Both the position numbers and the translations under genes were made by a program. From Bog-756 sp963738545 (lineage in GTDB: Bacteria; Actinomycetota; Acidimicrobiia; Acidimicrobiales; RAAP-2): 64,000 nt of DNA. The stretch lies in assembly GCA_963738545.1 (NCBI GenBank), contig CAVTXA010000009.1:124001-188000 (forward strand), given 5' to 3'. Each line of letters starts with the position of its first letter. Positions within the stretch are counted from its first letter, which is position 1. Under the pieces are notes generated by a model. The model had not been told where the DNA came from, made no database searches, and saw only the letters and a program-made list of their open reading frames with translations. This document shows, piece by piece, positions 17,045-25,486 of the stretch.

Positions 17045-18343
17045 ATGCACGAGGTTGATGACCTCATCCTGATCAGCGTCGACGACCATGTCATCGAACC
17101 GCCCGATCTCTTCGTGGGGCATCTCGATGCCAAGTACCAGGACCGGGCCCCGAAACTCACCCGCAACGCCGAGGGCTCGGACGTCTGGACCTTCGGTCAG
17201 GTCGTCATGGAGACGGCGGCCCTCAACGCCGTGGCCGGACGTCCCAAAGAGGAGTACGGCCTCGAGCCCCAGAGTCTCGACGAGGTCCGCCCCGGCTGCT
17301 ACGACGTGCACGAGCGGGTGAAGGACATGGACGCCGGGGGTGTGCTGGCCTCGATGAACTTTCCCTCGTTCCCCACCTTCACCGCACGCGTCTTCGCCAG
17401 CGACGACCCCGACCTGTCGCTCGCCTTGGTGCGCGCCTACAACGACTGGCACATCGACGAGTGGTGCGGGGCCTATCCCGAGCGGTTCATCCCCATGGCC
17501 GTGCCGGTGATCTGGGACGTCGAGGCGACCGCAGCGGAGATCCGTCGCACGGCGGCCAAGGGCTGCCACTCGCTCAGCTTCACGGAGAACCCCGCCGCCC
17601 TCGGCTATCCGAGTTTCCACGACGAGTACTGGGACCCGGTGTGGAAGGCGTGCTGTGACACGGGCACCGTGCTCTCGATCCACCTCGGCTCGTCGGGCCG
17701 GCTCTCCATCCCCGCCGTCGACTCGCCGCCCGATGTGATGATCACGCTGCAGCCCATGAACATCCAATCGGCGGCGGCCGATCTCTTGTGGTCACGCGTG
17801 CTGAAGAACTTCCCGGACCTCCGGGTGGCCCTGTCCGAGGGCGGGACCGGGTGGGTGCCGTACTTCCTCTCGCGGGTGGACCGGACCTTCGAGATGCACC
17901 ACGCCTGGACCCTCCAGGACTTCGGAGGCCGTCTCCCCAGCGAGGTCTTCCGGGAGCACTTCCTGACCTGCTTCATCAGCGACCCGGTGGGCATCCAGCT
18001 GCGTGACGCCATTGGCATCGACAACATCGCCTGGGAGGCCGACTACCCGCACAGCGACTCCATGTGGCCTAGCGCCCCCGAGGAGCTCGAAACCGAGTTC
18101 ACCAGGTACGCCGTCCCCGAGAGCGACGTCAAGAAGATGACGCATGAGAACGCCATGCGCTGGTACTCGTTCGACCCTTTCTCGCGGATCGCCAAAGAGG
18201 AAGCCACGGTGGGGGCGTTGCGTCGACGGGCGGCGGGCCATGACGTGTCCACTATGGCCCGGAGTACCCGGATCCGTACCGCAGACGAGAAGCTCGAAGG
18301 CTTCCGTGTCCGCGCCCGACGGGCCGTTGCCGCCGCCGGTTGA
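17045..18343 (+). CDS. Amidohydrolase family 2 (second copy)
   Basis: 432 residues from ATG 17045, behind GGGAGG. The N-terminal motif is ISVDDHVIEPPDLF (residues 10-23), the classic opening of this TIM-barrel family. A later LSIHLGSSG supplies a metal histidine, and the C-terminal block WEADYPHSDSMWP carries the conserved Asp and His. Family members decarboxylate or hydrolyse ring acids and related compounds. It is longer than the 3314 copy and only distantly similar, so it is not a recent duplicate. It stands alone between the importer and a convergent GntR gene, with its own promoter and operator at 16998-17031. The reaction is unknown. Confidence 0.87.
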   Translation: MHEVDDLILISVDDHVIEPPDLFVGHLDAKYQDRAPKLTRNAEGSDVWTFGQVVMETAALNAVAGRPKEEYGLEPQSLDEVRPGCYDVHERVKDMDAGGVLASMNFPSFPTFTARVFASDDPDLSLALVRAYNDWHIDEWCGAYPERFIPMAVPVIWDVEATAAEIRRTAAKGCHSLSFTENPAALGYPSFHDEYWDPVWKACCDTGTVLSIHLGSSGRLSIPAVDSPPDVMITLQPMNIQSAAADLLWSRVLKNFPDLRVALSEGGTGWVPYFLSRVDRTFEMHHAWTLQDFGGRLPSEVFREHFLTCFISDPVGIQLRDAIGIDNIAWEADYPHSDSMWPSAPEELETEFTRYAVPESDVKKMTHENAMRWYSFDPFSRIAKEEATVGALRRRAAGHDVSTMARSTRIRTADEKLEGFRVRARRAVAAAG

Positions 18344-18365
18344 GCGCGTCCACACCTCCGCCGGG

Positions 18366-19031
18366 TCAGGCTCGGGCGCTCCTCGCCCGACTGGCTTCCT
18401 GGTCCCGCAACCAGTCACCCAGGGCGGCGCCGGCATCGAGCACGTGCGCCTCGGTCAGTGTCCGCGCCGTGGCCGCGTCGCCCCGGTCGACGGCCTCCAG
18501 CAGAACGGCGTGGTCGGCGCGGCTACGCCGGACCTGCTCGGGGAAGAGCTCGAAGTAGCTGGCCGGCACCACCCGGACGGCCTGGCGCAGGTAGGTCATG
18601 AGGCGGGGCGAGCCCGACGCTTGGTTGAGCGCCCGGTGGAAGCTCCAGTTGGCGGCGACCACATCCTCCGCCTGCACGACGGCCAGCGCCAGACGGTGCA
18701 ACCGGTCGCGCTCGGGCTCCGTGATCCGTTCGGTCGCCCACTCCGCCGCTTTCCCCGACAGCGTGGCCAGTACGGCGAAGTTGTCCACGGCGTCCTCGGG
18801 AGTGATCCCAAGGACGGTGATGCCGCTGCGGGGCGTGACGGTGACCAGGCCCTCGTAGGAGAGCTCGAGGAGGGCCTCGCGCACCGGCGTGCGACTGGTC
18901 CCGAACTCCCGCGTGATCTCGTCGAGGTCGAGCCGTGTGCCCGGCCGCAGGCGACCGGTCAGGATGCGGTCACGCAGCTCACCGGCGGCCCGGGCCCGAA
19001 CGGTTCCACCTATCGACTTGAAATCTGACAT
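18366..19031 (-). CDS. GntR-family transcriptional regulator (FCD domain)
   Basis: 221 residues from ATG 19031. The winged helix occupies about residues 8-70: RDRILTGRLRPGTRLDLDEI, then GTSRTPVREALLEL as the recognition helix, then GLVTV. The rest is the alpha-helical FCD ligand domain, where conserved histidines and acids usually bind a metal and an organic acid. A longer frame exists upstream to 19070 but ATG 19031 gives the family start. A perfect inverted repeat ATCTGA-CATA-TCAGAT (19023-19038) overlaps this start codon and the divergent promoter, which points to self-control plus control of the operon at 19121. The inducer is probably a pathway acid, by inference. Confidence 0.9.
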   Translation of the reverse strand: MSDFKSIGGTVRARAAGELRDRILTGRLRPGTRLDLDEITREFGTSRTPVREALLELSYEGLVTVTPRSGITVLGITPEDAVDNFAVLATLSGKAAEWATERITEPERDRLHRLALAVVQAEDVVAANWSFHRALNQASGSPRLMTYLRQAVRVVPASYFELFPEQVRRSRADHAVLLEAVDRGDAATARTLTEAHVLDAGAALGDWLRDQEASRARSARA

Positions 19032-19046
19032 ATCAGATACTACATT
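19018..19046 (+). promoter_or_regulatory. Divergent promoter with a GntR operator in its spacer
   Basis: TTGAAA (19018-19023) and TACATT (19041-19046) form a plus-strand promoter with a 17-base spacer. The inverted repeat ATCTGACATATCAGAT (19023-19038) fills that spacer. On the minus strand TAGTAT (19042-19037) lies 5 bases before the GntR start codon, suggesting a near-leaderless message that the same site would block. Confidence 0.6.
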
Positions 19047-19120
19047 TCCAAAGACCCGCAACGCCAGCACAGTGGCGGCCTGCGGCAGTGAGGGCGGCGA
19101 CGAGGAGTGTGTCCGAGACC

Positions 19121-20470
19121 ATGGTGAAGCGGCAGATGTCCTTGGTGGGATTCATGCAGGCGGGGAGCACGACCGTGTACGCCGGATCGTGGCGTCATCC
19201 TGCCACCGAACACGGATTCCTGGACGCCTCCTACTACCAGAAGCTGGGCCGAACCCTCGAAGAGGGTTGCTTCGACATGATGTTCTTCGACGACCGCTTG
19301 GCCATGCCCGGCATCTACGGCGGCTCCGTGGCCGATGCCGTGCGCCTGGGGGCCCGGCCGGTCAAGTTGGACCTCAGCATCGTGCTGGGCATCGTGGCTG
19401 CCGCCACCGAGCGGATCGGTCTCGGGGCGACCTACTCGACCACCTACTATTCGCCCTTCCACGTGGCCCGGACCTTCGCCACCCTCGACCATCTGTCGGG
19501 CGGTCGGGCGGCGTGGAACATCGTCACCTCGGTCAATGACAGCGAGGCACAGAACTACGGCCTGAAGGAGCACCTCGCCCACGATGCCCGCTACGACCGG
19601 GCCGACGAGTTCCTCGAGGTGGCGACGGGTCTGTGGGACACCTGGGAGGACGACGCCCTGGTTCTCGACCGGGCCTCGGGCACCTTCGCCGATCCCGACA
19701 AGGTGCACGAACTCGACTACGAGGGGGAGTGGTTCAGCGCCCGGGGTCCCCTGACCGTGCCCCGGTCGCCCCAGGGCCGCCCGGTGCTCCTCCAGGCCGG
19801 GTCGTCGGGACGCGGCCGGGACTTCGCCGCACGCTGGGCCGAGCTCATCTTCACTGGCGACCCCGGCCTGGAGGTGGCCAAGACGCACTACAAGGAACAA
19901 AAAGAGGCCATCGCCGAGGCCGGGAGGGATCCGCACTCGGTGAAGATGCTGCCCATGGTGTACACCGTGGTGGGTGAGTCCCATGCCCACGCCGAGGAGC
20001 GTGAAGACCTGTTCCTCCATGCACTGGTCGATCCGCAGGCGTCGCTGTGCCTGCTGTCGGAGCTGATGAACTACGACTTCTCCGGCCTGCCCCTCGATGC
20101 CCCCATCACCGACGAGCTCATCGGGTCGGTCTCGGGCATCCGCGGTCTGGTCCAGAACCTGAGGAAGCACATCGGCGGTGACACGGTGACCCTCGCCGAC
20201 CTCGCCGGGCACCGGGCCACCCTGCTCCAGGGCCCTCGTTTTGTCGGCACCGGGACCGAGGTGGCCGACCAGATGGAGGAGTGGATCGAGGCCGAGGCCT
20301 GCGACGGCTTCACCGTCGCCGCCACCCACACCCCGGGGGCCTACGAGGACGTCGTCCGCCTGGTGGTGCCCGAGCTCCAGCGCCGAGGGGTGTTCCGGGA
20401 CCGGTACACCGGGGACACCCTGCGCGACACCCTCGGCCTGGCCCGCCCCGAGGCGGTCGTGCATGCCTGA
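19121..20470 (+). CDS. Flavin-dependent monooxygenase, NtaA/SnaA/DszA type
   Basis: 449 residues from ATG 19121. GTG 19109 and GTG 19088 are in-frame alternatives, and GAGGAG at 19102 lies between them. The luciferase-like barrel shows the larger NtaA-group pattern: SLVGFMQAGSTTVYAGSWRHP, then FDMMFFDDRLAMP, then GLGATYSTTYYSPFHVARTFATLDHLSGGRAAWNIVTS, which is cut here by description but contiguous at about residues 105-140. This group uses reduced FMN supplied by a separate flavin reductase to oxygenate sulfones, aminoacids-chelates or ketones. No flavin reductase gene is seen in the window. It opens an operon that continues, with an 8-base overlap, into a CoA-transferase. Confidence 0.88.
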   Translation: MVKRQMSLVGFMQAGSTTVYAGSWRHPATEHGFLDASYYQKLGRTLEEGCFDMMFFDDRLAMPGIYGGSVADAVRLGARPVKLDLSIVLGIVAAATERIGLGATYSTTYYSPFHVARTFATLDHLSGGRAAWNIVTSVNDSEAQNYGLKEHLAHDARYDRADEFLEVATGLWDTWEDDALVLDRASGTFADPDKVHELDYEGEWFSARGPLTVPRSPQGRPVLLQAGSSGRGRDFAARWAELIFTGDPGLEVAKTHYKEQKEAIAEAGRDPHSVKMLPMVYTVVGESHAHAEEREDLFLHALVDPQASLCLLSELMNYDFSGLPLDAPITDELIGSVSGIRGLVQNLRKHIGGDTVTLADLAGHRATLLQGPRFVGTGTEVADQMEEWIEAEACDGFTVAATHTPGAYEDVVRLVVPELQRRGVFRDRYTGDTLRDTLGLARPEAVVHA

Positions 20471-21665
20471 GGCGGCGGGCCCGCTCCACGGCGTGCGGGT
20501 GGTGGACGCGGCGACCCTGGCCGCCGGTCCGCTGGTGGCCACGGCCATGGGCGAGTTCGGTGCTGACGTCATCAAAGTCGAGCAGCCCGGGGTGGGCGAT
20601 CCACTGCGCACCTGGGGGGACCGCAAGGGCGAGATCGGCCTGGTCTGGAAGTCCATGAGCCGCAACAAGCGCTGCGTGACCCTGGACCTTCGCCAGAGTG
20701 AGGGCCAGGAGCTGTTCCACGGCCTGCTCGAGGTGAGCGACGTGCTGATCGTTGGCAACCGTCCGAGCGCCATGGTCCGCTGGGGGATCGACTACGAGTC
20801 GGTCCACGAGCGCCACCCACAGCTGGTCATGCTCCACGTGAGCGGGTTCGGACGCGGTGGACCCAAGAGCGACAGCCCCGGATTCGGCACCCTGGCCGAG
20901 GCCATGAGCGGGTTCGCCCACCTCACCGGTCAACCCGACGGACCTCCGACCCTGCCTCCGTTCATGTTGGCCGACGGTGTGGCTGCCCTGGCCGCCACCT
21001 ATGCGGTGATGATGGCCCTCTACCACCGGGACGTCCACGGTGGCGGGGGCCAGTTGGTGGACGTCAACCTCATCGAGCCCCTGGCCCGCCTCATCGAGTC
21101 CTCGACCCTGGCCTACGACCAACTGGGCAAGATCACCGGCCGGGTCGGCAACCGCTTCGACGCCAGCGCACCTCGCAACGCCTACCGGACCGCCGACGAC
21201 AAGTGGCTGGCCATCTCCAGTGCGTCACCCAACATCGCCGCCCGTGTCTACCGGGCCATCGACCGGCCCGATCTGGCTGAGAATCCCGACTACGTCGACT
21301 CCATTCCCCGCCAGCAGCGGGCCGGTGAGGTCGACAAGCTGGTGGCCGACTGGGTGGCCACCCGCACCCTGGCCGAGGCCATGACCGTCTTCGAGGCCGC
21401 CTCGGTGGCCGCCGCGCCCATCTACGACGCCGAGCAGCTGCGGGCCGATGAGCACCTGGTGGCTCGGGGTACGTTCGTCGAAATTGACGACCCCGATCTC
21501 GGGGCCATGACCGTGCAGGCCCCGGTGGCCGTCCTGACCGAGACGCCCGGCCGGGTCGACCATCTCGGCCGGTCGCTCGGGGCCGACAGCGATGACGTCT
21601 TCGGAGACCTGCTCGGCATCGATCCCGACCGGCTGGCCGCCCTCCGGGCGTCCGGCGTCATCTAA
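20463..21665 (+). CDS. Family III CoA-transferase (CaiB/BaiF)
   Basis: 400 residues from ATG 20463, overlapping the upstream stop by 8 bases. It opens LHGVRVVDAATLAAGPLVATAMGEFGADVIKVE, the typical family beginning (about residues 8-40; cited only by position in other entries). RNKRCVTLDL and GGGQLVDVNL near 195-203 are further family marks. These dimeric, interlocked proteins move CoA between carboxylic acids, or act as CoA-ester racemases. It lies between the flavin monooxygenase and a CoA-ester lyase, so it probably activates the acid that the lyase later cleaves. Paralogues at 51001 and 57314 are clearly divergent from it. Confidence 0.9.
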   Translation: MPEAAGPLHGVRVVDAATLAAGPLVATAMGEFGADVIKVEQPGVGDPLRTWGDRKGEIGLVWKSMSRNKRCVTLDLRQSEGQELFHGLLEVSDVLIVGNRPSAMVRWGIDYESVHERHPQLVMLHVSGFGRGGPKSDSPGFGTLAEAMSGFAHLTGQPDGPPTLPPFMLADGVAALAATYAVMMALYHRDVHGGGGQLVDVNLIEPLARLIESSTLAYDQLGKITGRVGNRFDASAPRNAYRTADDKWLAISSASPNIAARVYRAIDRPDLAENPDYVDSIPRQQRAGEVDKLVADWVATRTLAEAMTVFEAASVAAAPIYDAEQLRADEHLVARGTFVEIDDPDLGAMTVQAPVAVLTETPGRVDHLGRSLGADSDDVFGDLLGIDPDRLAALRASGVI

Positions 21666-21685
21666 ATCGTCCCGAGGAGGTAGTA

Positions 21686-22597
21686 GTGCCCGCACCGCGC
21701 GCCCGACGATCCGAGCTGGCCACCCCGGCCAGCAGCGAGCGGATGTGCGAGAAGGCGGCCAGTTCCGGCGCCGACCTCGTCTTTTTGGACCTGGAGGACG
21801 CCTGCGCCCCGGTGGTCAAAGAGGCGGCCAGGGCCACGGCGGTGGCTGCGCTGACCTCGTTCGACTGGGGCCGCACGGTTCGCGCCGTGCGGGTGAACGG
21901 CCTCGACACGCCGTGGTGCCACGGCGACATCATCGAGGTGGTGACCGGCGCCCGAGAGTCACTGGACGTGCTGATCGTGCCCAAGGCCCGATCGGCGCGG
22001 GACGTCTGGTGGGTCGACGTCCTTCTCACCCAGCTCGAGGCCGGGCTGGGGCTGACCAAGCGGATCGGCCTCGAGGTCCTCATCGAGGAGGCCGAGGGAC
22101 TGTCCAACGCCCCCGAGATCGCCCGGGCGAGTGACCGACTGGAGGCCATCATCTTCGGCGCCGGCGACCTGTCGGCCTCCCTGCGGGCGCGGGTGGACGG
22201 GAACTTCGACCCGATCAGCGACTACCCGGGGGATTTCTGGCACTTCGCCCGGGTCCAGGTACTGGCAGCGGCCCGCGCCGCAGGCATTGACGCCATCGAC
22301 GCCCCCCACCCGGCCTATCAGGACCCCGAGGGCTTTCGGCGGTCGGCGGTGCACGCCAGCCTCCTCGGCTTCGACGGCAAGTGGGCCATCCACCCCGACC
22401 AGATCGCCATCGCCCACGAGGTCTTCGCCCCGACCGAGGCCGAGATCGCCGAGGCCCGGGAGTCCATCGAGACCTACCGTCGATCGGAGGCGGACGGGGT
22501 CGGGGCCATCGGCCGGGACGGAAAGCTGGTCGACGCCGCCCACATGCGTCTGGCCGAGAACGTCTTGTACAAGGCGTCCCTGGCCGACGGACGCTGA
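21686..22597 (+). CDS. CoA-ester lyase (HpcH/HpaI, CitE-like), first copy
   Basis: 303 residues from GTG 21686, preceded by GAGGAGG. It is a TIM-barrel lyase: RSELATPASSERMCEKA, the strand DLVFLDLEDA near residues 30-40, the acidic strand GLEVLIEEAEG near 130-140, and FDGKWAIHPDQIAI in the C-terminal third. Known relatives cleave malyl-, methylmalyl- or citramalyl-CoA into acetyl-CoA or pyruvate plus a second product, using magnesium. Just upstream is a CoA-transferase. A second copy, about as diverged as different subfamilies, lies at 28450 beside a MaoC hydratase. Confidence 0.88.
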   Translation: MPAPRARRSELATPASSERMCEKAASSGADLVFLDLEDACAPVVKEAARATAVAALTSFDWGRTVRAVRVNGLDTPWCHGDIIEVVTGARESLDVLIVPKARSARDVWWVDVLLTQLEAGLGLTKRIGLEVLIEEAEGLSNAPEIARASDRLEAIIFGAGDLSASLRARVDGNFDPISDYPGDFWHFARVQVLAAARAAGIDAIDAPHPAYQDPEGFRRSAVHASLLGFDGKWAIHPDQIAIAHEVFAPTEAEIAEARESIETYRRSEADGVGAIGRDGKLVDAAHMRLAENVLYKASLADGR

Positions 22598-22623
22598 GCC
22601 AAGACGAGGGGGAGGGATCGGAC

Positions 22624-23682
22624 ATGACCATTGAGGACAAGACGCCGTACCGGGTGGTCCAGTGGGCCACCGGCAACATCGGGACGCGATCGCTGCAGGG
22701 GGTGATCGGGCATGCCGACCTGTCGCTGGTCGGCCTCTACGTGTATGCACCGGACAAGGTGGGCCGGGATGCCGGCGAACTCGGCGGGACACCGCCCACC
22801 GGGGTCGTGGCCACCAACGACATCGAGGAGATCCTGGGGCTCGGCGCCGACTGCGTCCTGTACATGCCCCGGGCGCTGGATGTCGACGAGGTGTGTCGAC
22901 TGCTGGCGTCCGGCGCCAACGTCGTGACCACCCGGGGGGAGTTCCACCATCCGGGCAGCATGGACACCGCCCTGAGGGAGCGGGTGGAGGCGGCCTGTGC
23001 GGCCGGTGGCACCTCGATCCATAGCACCGGCAGCAGCCCCGGGTTCATCTCCGAGGCGGTGCCGCTGGTCCTGACCTCGATCCAGCGGGAGCTCGACGGT
23101 CTCGTCATTGAAGAGTTCGCCGACCTGTCGAGGCGTGACTCGCCGGAGTTGCTCTTCGACCTGATGGGGTTCGGCACCGATCCCAGCACCTTCGATCCTG
23201 GTCGTTGGTCCCACGGCGCGGCGAGCTTCGGTCCGTCCCTGCGGCTGCTGGCCGAGGCCGTGGGCCTCCCCCTCGACACGGTGGAGGCCACCGGCGAGGT
23301 GGCGGTGGCCCGACGGGCGACCGAGATCGTGGCCGGACGCCTGGAGGTGGGCACCGTCGCCGCCCAGCGCATGAGGGTCGACGGTCTGCGTGACGGTCGC
23401 CCTCTGCTCACCTTCATGGCCAACTGGTACTGCACCGACGACCTCGAACCGGCCTGGGACCTCGGACCGACCGGCTGGAGGCTGACGGTCGCCGGCGACG
23501 CCCCCCTCAGTATCGACATGCGGTTCGACTTCCCGTTGGAGGAGATGGGCGCCTACACCCCCGGCTACACAGCCAACCGGGCCGTCAACGCTGTCGGCGT
23601 CGTGTGCCGGTCGTCGCCGGGCATCCGCACGACGGTGGATCTGCCCCAGGTGGTCGCCACGCTGCGGGACCCGGTGGGGTGA
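22624..23682 (+). CDS. Dihydrodipicolinate-reductase-like NAD(P)H oxidoreductase
   Basis: 352 residues from ATG 22624, with GGGAGGG upstream. The Rossmann start is YRVVQWATGNIGTRSLQGVI (about residues 9-28), and the strand LVGLYVYAPDKVGRDAGEL follows the fold of DapB and 2,4-diaminopentanoate dehydrogenase. HSTGSSPGFISEAVP near residue 135 is a conserved feature of the actinobacterial branch. That branch is common in catabolic clusters but, as far as I know, has no fixed substrate. It ends in a GTGA overlap with the DUF35-thiolase gene, so the two are probably made together. Confidence 0.8.
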   Translation: MTIEDKTPYRVVQWATGNIGTRSLQGVIGHADLSLVGLYVYAPDKVGRDAGELGGTPPTGVVATNDIEEILGLGADCVLYMPRALDVDEVCRLLASGANVVTTRGEFHHPGSMDTALRERVEAACAAGGTSIHSTGSSPGFISEAVPLVLTSIQRELDGLVIEEFADLSRRDSPELLFDLMGFGTDPSTFDPGRWSHGAASFGPSLRLLAEAVGLPLDTVEATGEVAVARRATEIVAGRLEVGTVAAQRMRVDGLRDGRPLLTFMANWYCTDDLEPAWDLGPTGWRLTVAGDAPLSIDMRFDFPLEEMGAYTPGYTANRAVNAVGVVCRSSPGIRTTVDLPQVVATLRDPVG

Positions 23683-25304
23683 GGCCCCTGCCGGAGTTGA
23701 CTCCGGCCACCCAGTGGTTCTGGACCTCGGGTGCCGATGGTCGCCTCCGGATCCAGGGCTGCACCGACTGCTCCACCCTCGTGCATCCACCCGTGCCCAT
23801 CTGCCCGGTGTGCCGGAGTCGGGCATGGGAGCCCACCGTCGTGTCCGGCCGGGGCACGGTCATCGGGTACACGGTGAACCACCACCGGTGGCATCCGGAC
23901 CTGCCGCCGCCCTACATCGTGGCCGTGGTGGCCCTGGCCGAGAACCCCGGGGTCCGGCTCACGACCACCCTCGTCGACTGTGACCCGAGTGAGGCGGCCA
24001 TCGGTCAGGAGGTGGTGGTCCGGTTCGAGCACCACGAGGACGTGTGGCTGCCGCTCTTCGCTCCGACCGGTGTGATGGCCGCTGCCGATCCGGTCGCCGA
24101 GCCGAAGCGACTCCGTCCCCGCCCCGCGCTCGGCCACGACCGGTTCGAGCACCGCTCGGCGATCACCGGCGTGGGTCGCTCGGCCCTCGGGCGACGGCTG
24201 ATGGTCGATCCCCTCTCGCTGACCGTCGACGCCTGCCTCGATGCCGTCGCCGACGCCGGGCTCGGGCTCGACGACATCGACGGCCTGTCGACCTACCCCG
24301 GGGCCGCCGGCATGGGCATGAGCGAGGGGGGGGTCAACGCCGTGGAGGAGGCCCTCCGTCTCCACCCCACCTGGATCAACGGGGGAGGCGACCTGCCCGG
24401 CCCGGGTGGTGCCGTGGTGGCCGCCATGCTGGCTGTGGCCTCCGGCCTGTGCCGCCACGTGCTGTGCTTCCGCACGGTGTGGGAGTCCACCTTCGCCACC
24501 CTCGGCCTGGCCGGCCCGGGCGGGGGCCGCTCGTCGGGCCCGTCGGCGTGGCGGGCGCCCTTCGGGGCCATCTCGGCGGCCAACTGGATTGCCATGAACG
24601 CCCAGCAGTACCTGCACCGCTACGGCGCCACCCGGGAGATGCTCGGCCTGATCGCCCTCAACGGCCGGGCCAACGCGGCGCGCAATCCCGCCGCCATCTA
24701 CCGGGAGCCCATGACCATGGACGACTACCTCTCGGCCCGGCCGATCACCTCCCCCTTCGGCCTCTACGACTGCGACGTCCCGTGCGACGCGTCGATCGCC
24801 GTGGTGGTGTCGGACGTGTCGGCGGCGGGGGACCGGCCCCGACCGTCCATCCGCATCGAGGCGGTCGGGACCCAGATCCTCGAGCGCGTCTCGTGGGACC
24901 AAGGCACCATCACCCACGAACCCCAGGTCCTCGGCCAGGCGGCCCACCTCTGGTCGAGGACCTCCCTGCGTCCCGACGACGTCGACCTGGCCCTCCTGTA
25001 CGACGGGTTCACGTTCAACGCCATCTCCTGGCTCGAGGCCCTCGGCTTCTGTGGCTTCGGGGAGGCCAACGACTGGCTGGACGGGGGGCGTCGCATCGCC
25101 CTGGACGGCGAACTGCCGGTCAATCCCCACGGGGGCCAGCTGTCGGAGGGACGGACCCACGGGTTCGGGTTCCTCTACGAGGCCGTCCAGCAGCTCCGGC
25201 ACGACGCCGGCGAACGGCAGGTGCCAGGAGCCGAGACGGCTGTGGTGACCTCCGGGGGTGGCGTACCCTCAGGCGTCCTGCTCCTCCAACGCCACGGGTC
25301 CTGA
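23679..25304 (+). CDS. DUF35 OB-fold domain fused to a thiolase-like (retro-aldolase type) domain
   Basis: 541 residues from GTG 23679, overlapping the previous stop. Residues 1 to about 145 are a DUF35 module: a zinc ribbon with Cys28, Cys31, Cys42 and Cys45, then an OB fold (VSGRGTVIGYTVNHHRW). From about 150 it is a thiolase-superfamily domain (HRSAITGVGRSALGRRL), ending with the SCP-x/Ltp2-like block VNPHGGQLSEGRTHGFGF. The usual nucleophilic cysteine is absent: that region reads NGGGDLPGPGGAVVAAM. In steroid side-chain degradation, DUF35 proteins bind cysteine-less thiolase relatives (Ltp2) that perform a retro-aldol cleavage of acyl-CoA. By analogy this single chain may be an aldolase. 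Confidence 0.87.
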   Translation: MRPLPELTPATQWFWTSGADGRLRIQGCTDCSTLVHPPVPICPVCRSRAWEPTVVSGRGTVIGYTVNHHRWHPDLPPPYIVAVVALAENPGVRLTTTLVDCDPSEAAIGQEVVVRFEHHEDVWLPLFAPTGVMAAADPVAEPKRLRPRPALGHDRFEHRSAITGVGRSALGRRLMVDPLSLTVDACLDAVADAGLGLDDIDGLSTYPGAAGMGMSEGGVNAVEEALRLHPTWINGGGDLPGPGGAVVAAMLAVASGLCRHVLCFRTVWESTFATLGLAGPGGGRSSGPSAWRAPFGAISAANWIAMNAQQYLHRYGATREMLGLIALNGRANAARNPAAIYREPMTMDDYLSARPITSPFGLYDCDVPCDASIAVVVSDVSAAGDRPRPSIRIEAVGTQILERVSWDQGTITHEPQVLGQAAHLWSRTSLRPDDVDLALLYDGFTFNAISWLEALGFCGFGEANDWLDGGRRIALDGELPVNPHGGQLSEGRTHGFGFLYEAVQQLRHDAGERQVPGAETAVVTSGGGVPSGVLLLQRHGS

Positions 25305-25384
25305 CCCTGCCGCCCGAGCCCGGCCGTACGGATGGCTGCCCTTGTCAAGCCTCGCTCTCTTTTTCTGGAAGTGATCCATTCACA

Positions 25385-25413
25385 TGGACAAAACAACGTT
25401 TTCAGGGTAACTT
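25385..25413 (+). promoter_or_regulatory. Promoter with operator in the spacer, upstream of the acyl-CoA dehydrogenase pair
   Basis: TGGACA (25385-25390, five of six to TTGACA) and TAACTT (25408-25413) are separated by exactly 17 bases. The perfect inverted repeat AAAAC-AAC-GTTTT (25390-25402) occupies the spacer and has the same 5-3-5 geometry as the sites at 17019, 42130 and 37488. The first gene starts 74 bases downstream of the -10. Confidence 0.55.
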
Positions 25414-25486
25414 CATCGGTCGACGTCGCGGCCAGCAAGGCTGCGGACGGCCGAGGCCATCTGAGACGGGGGAGTAGGGAGAGTCC

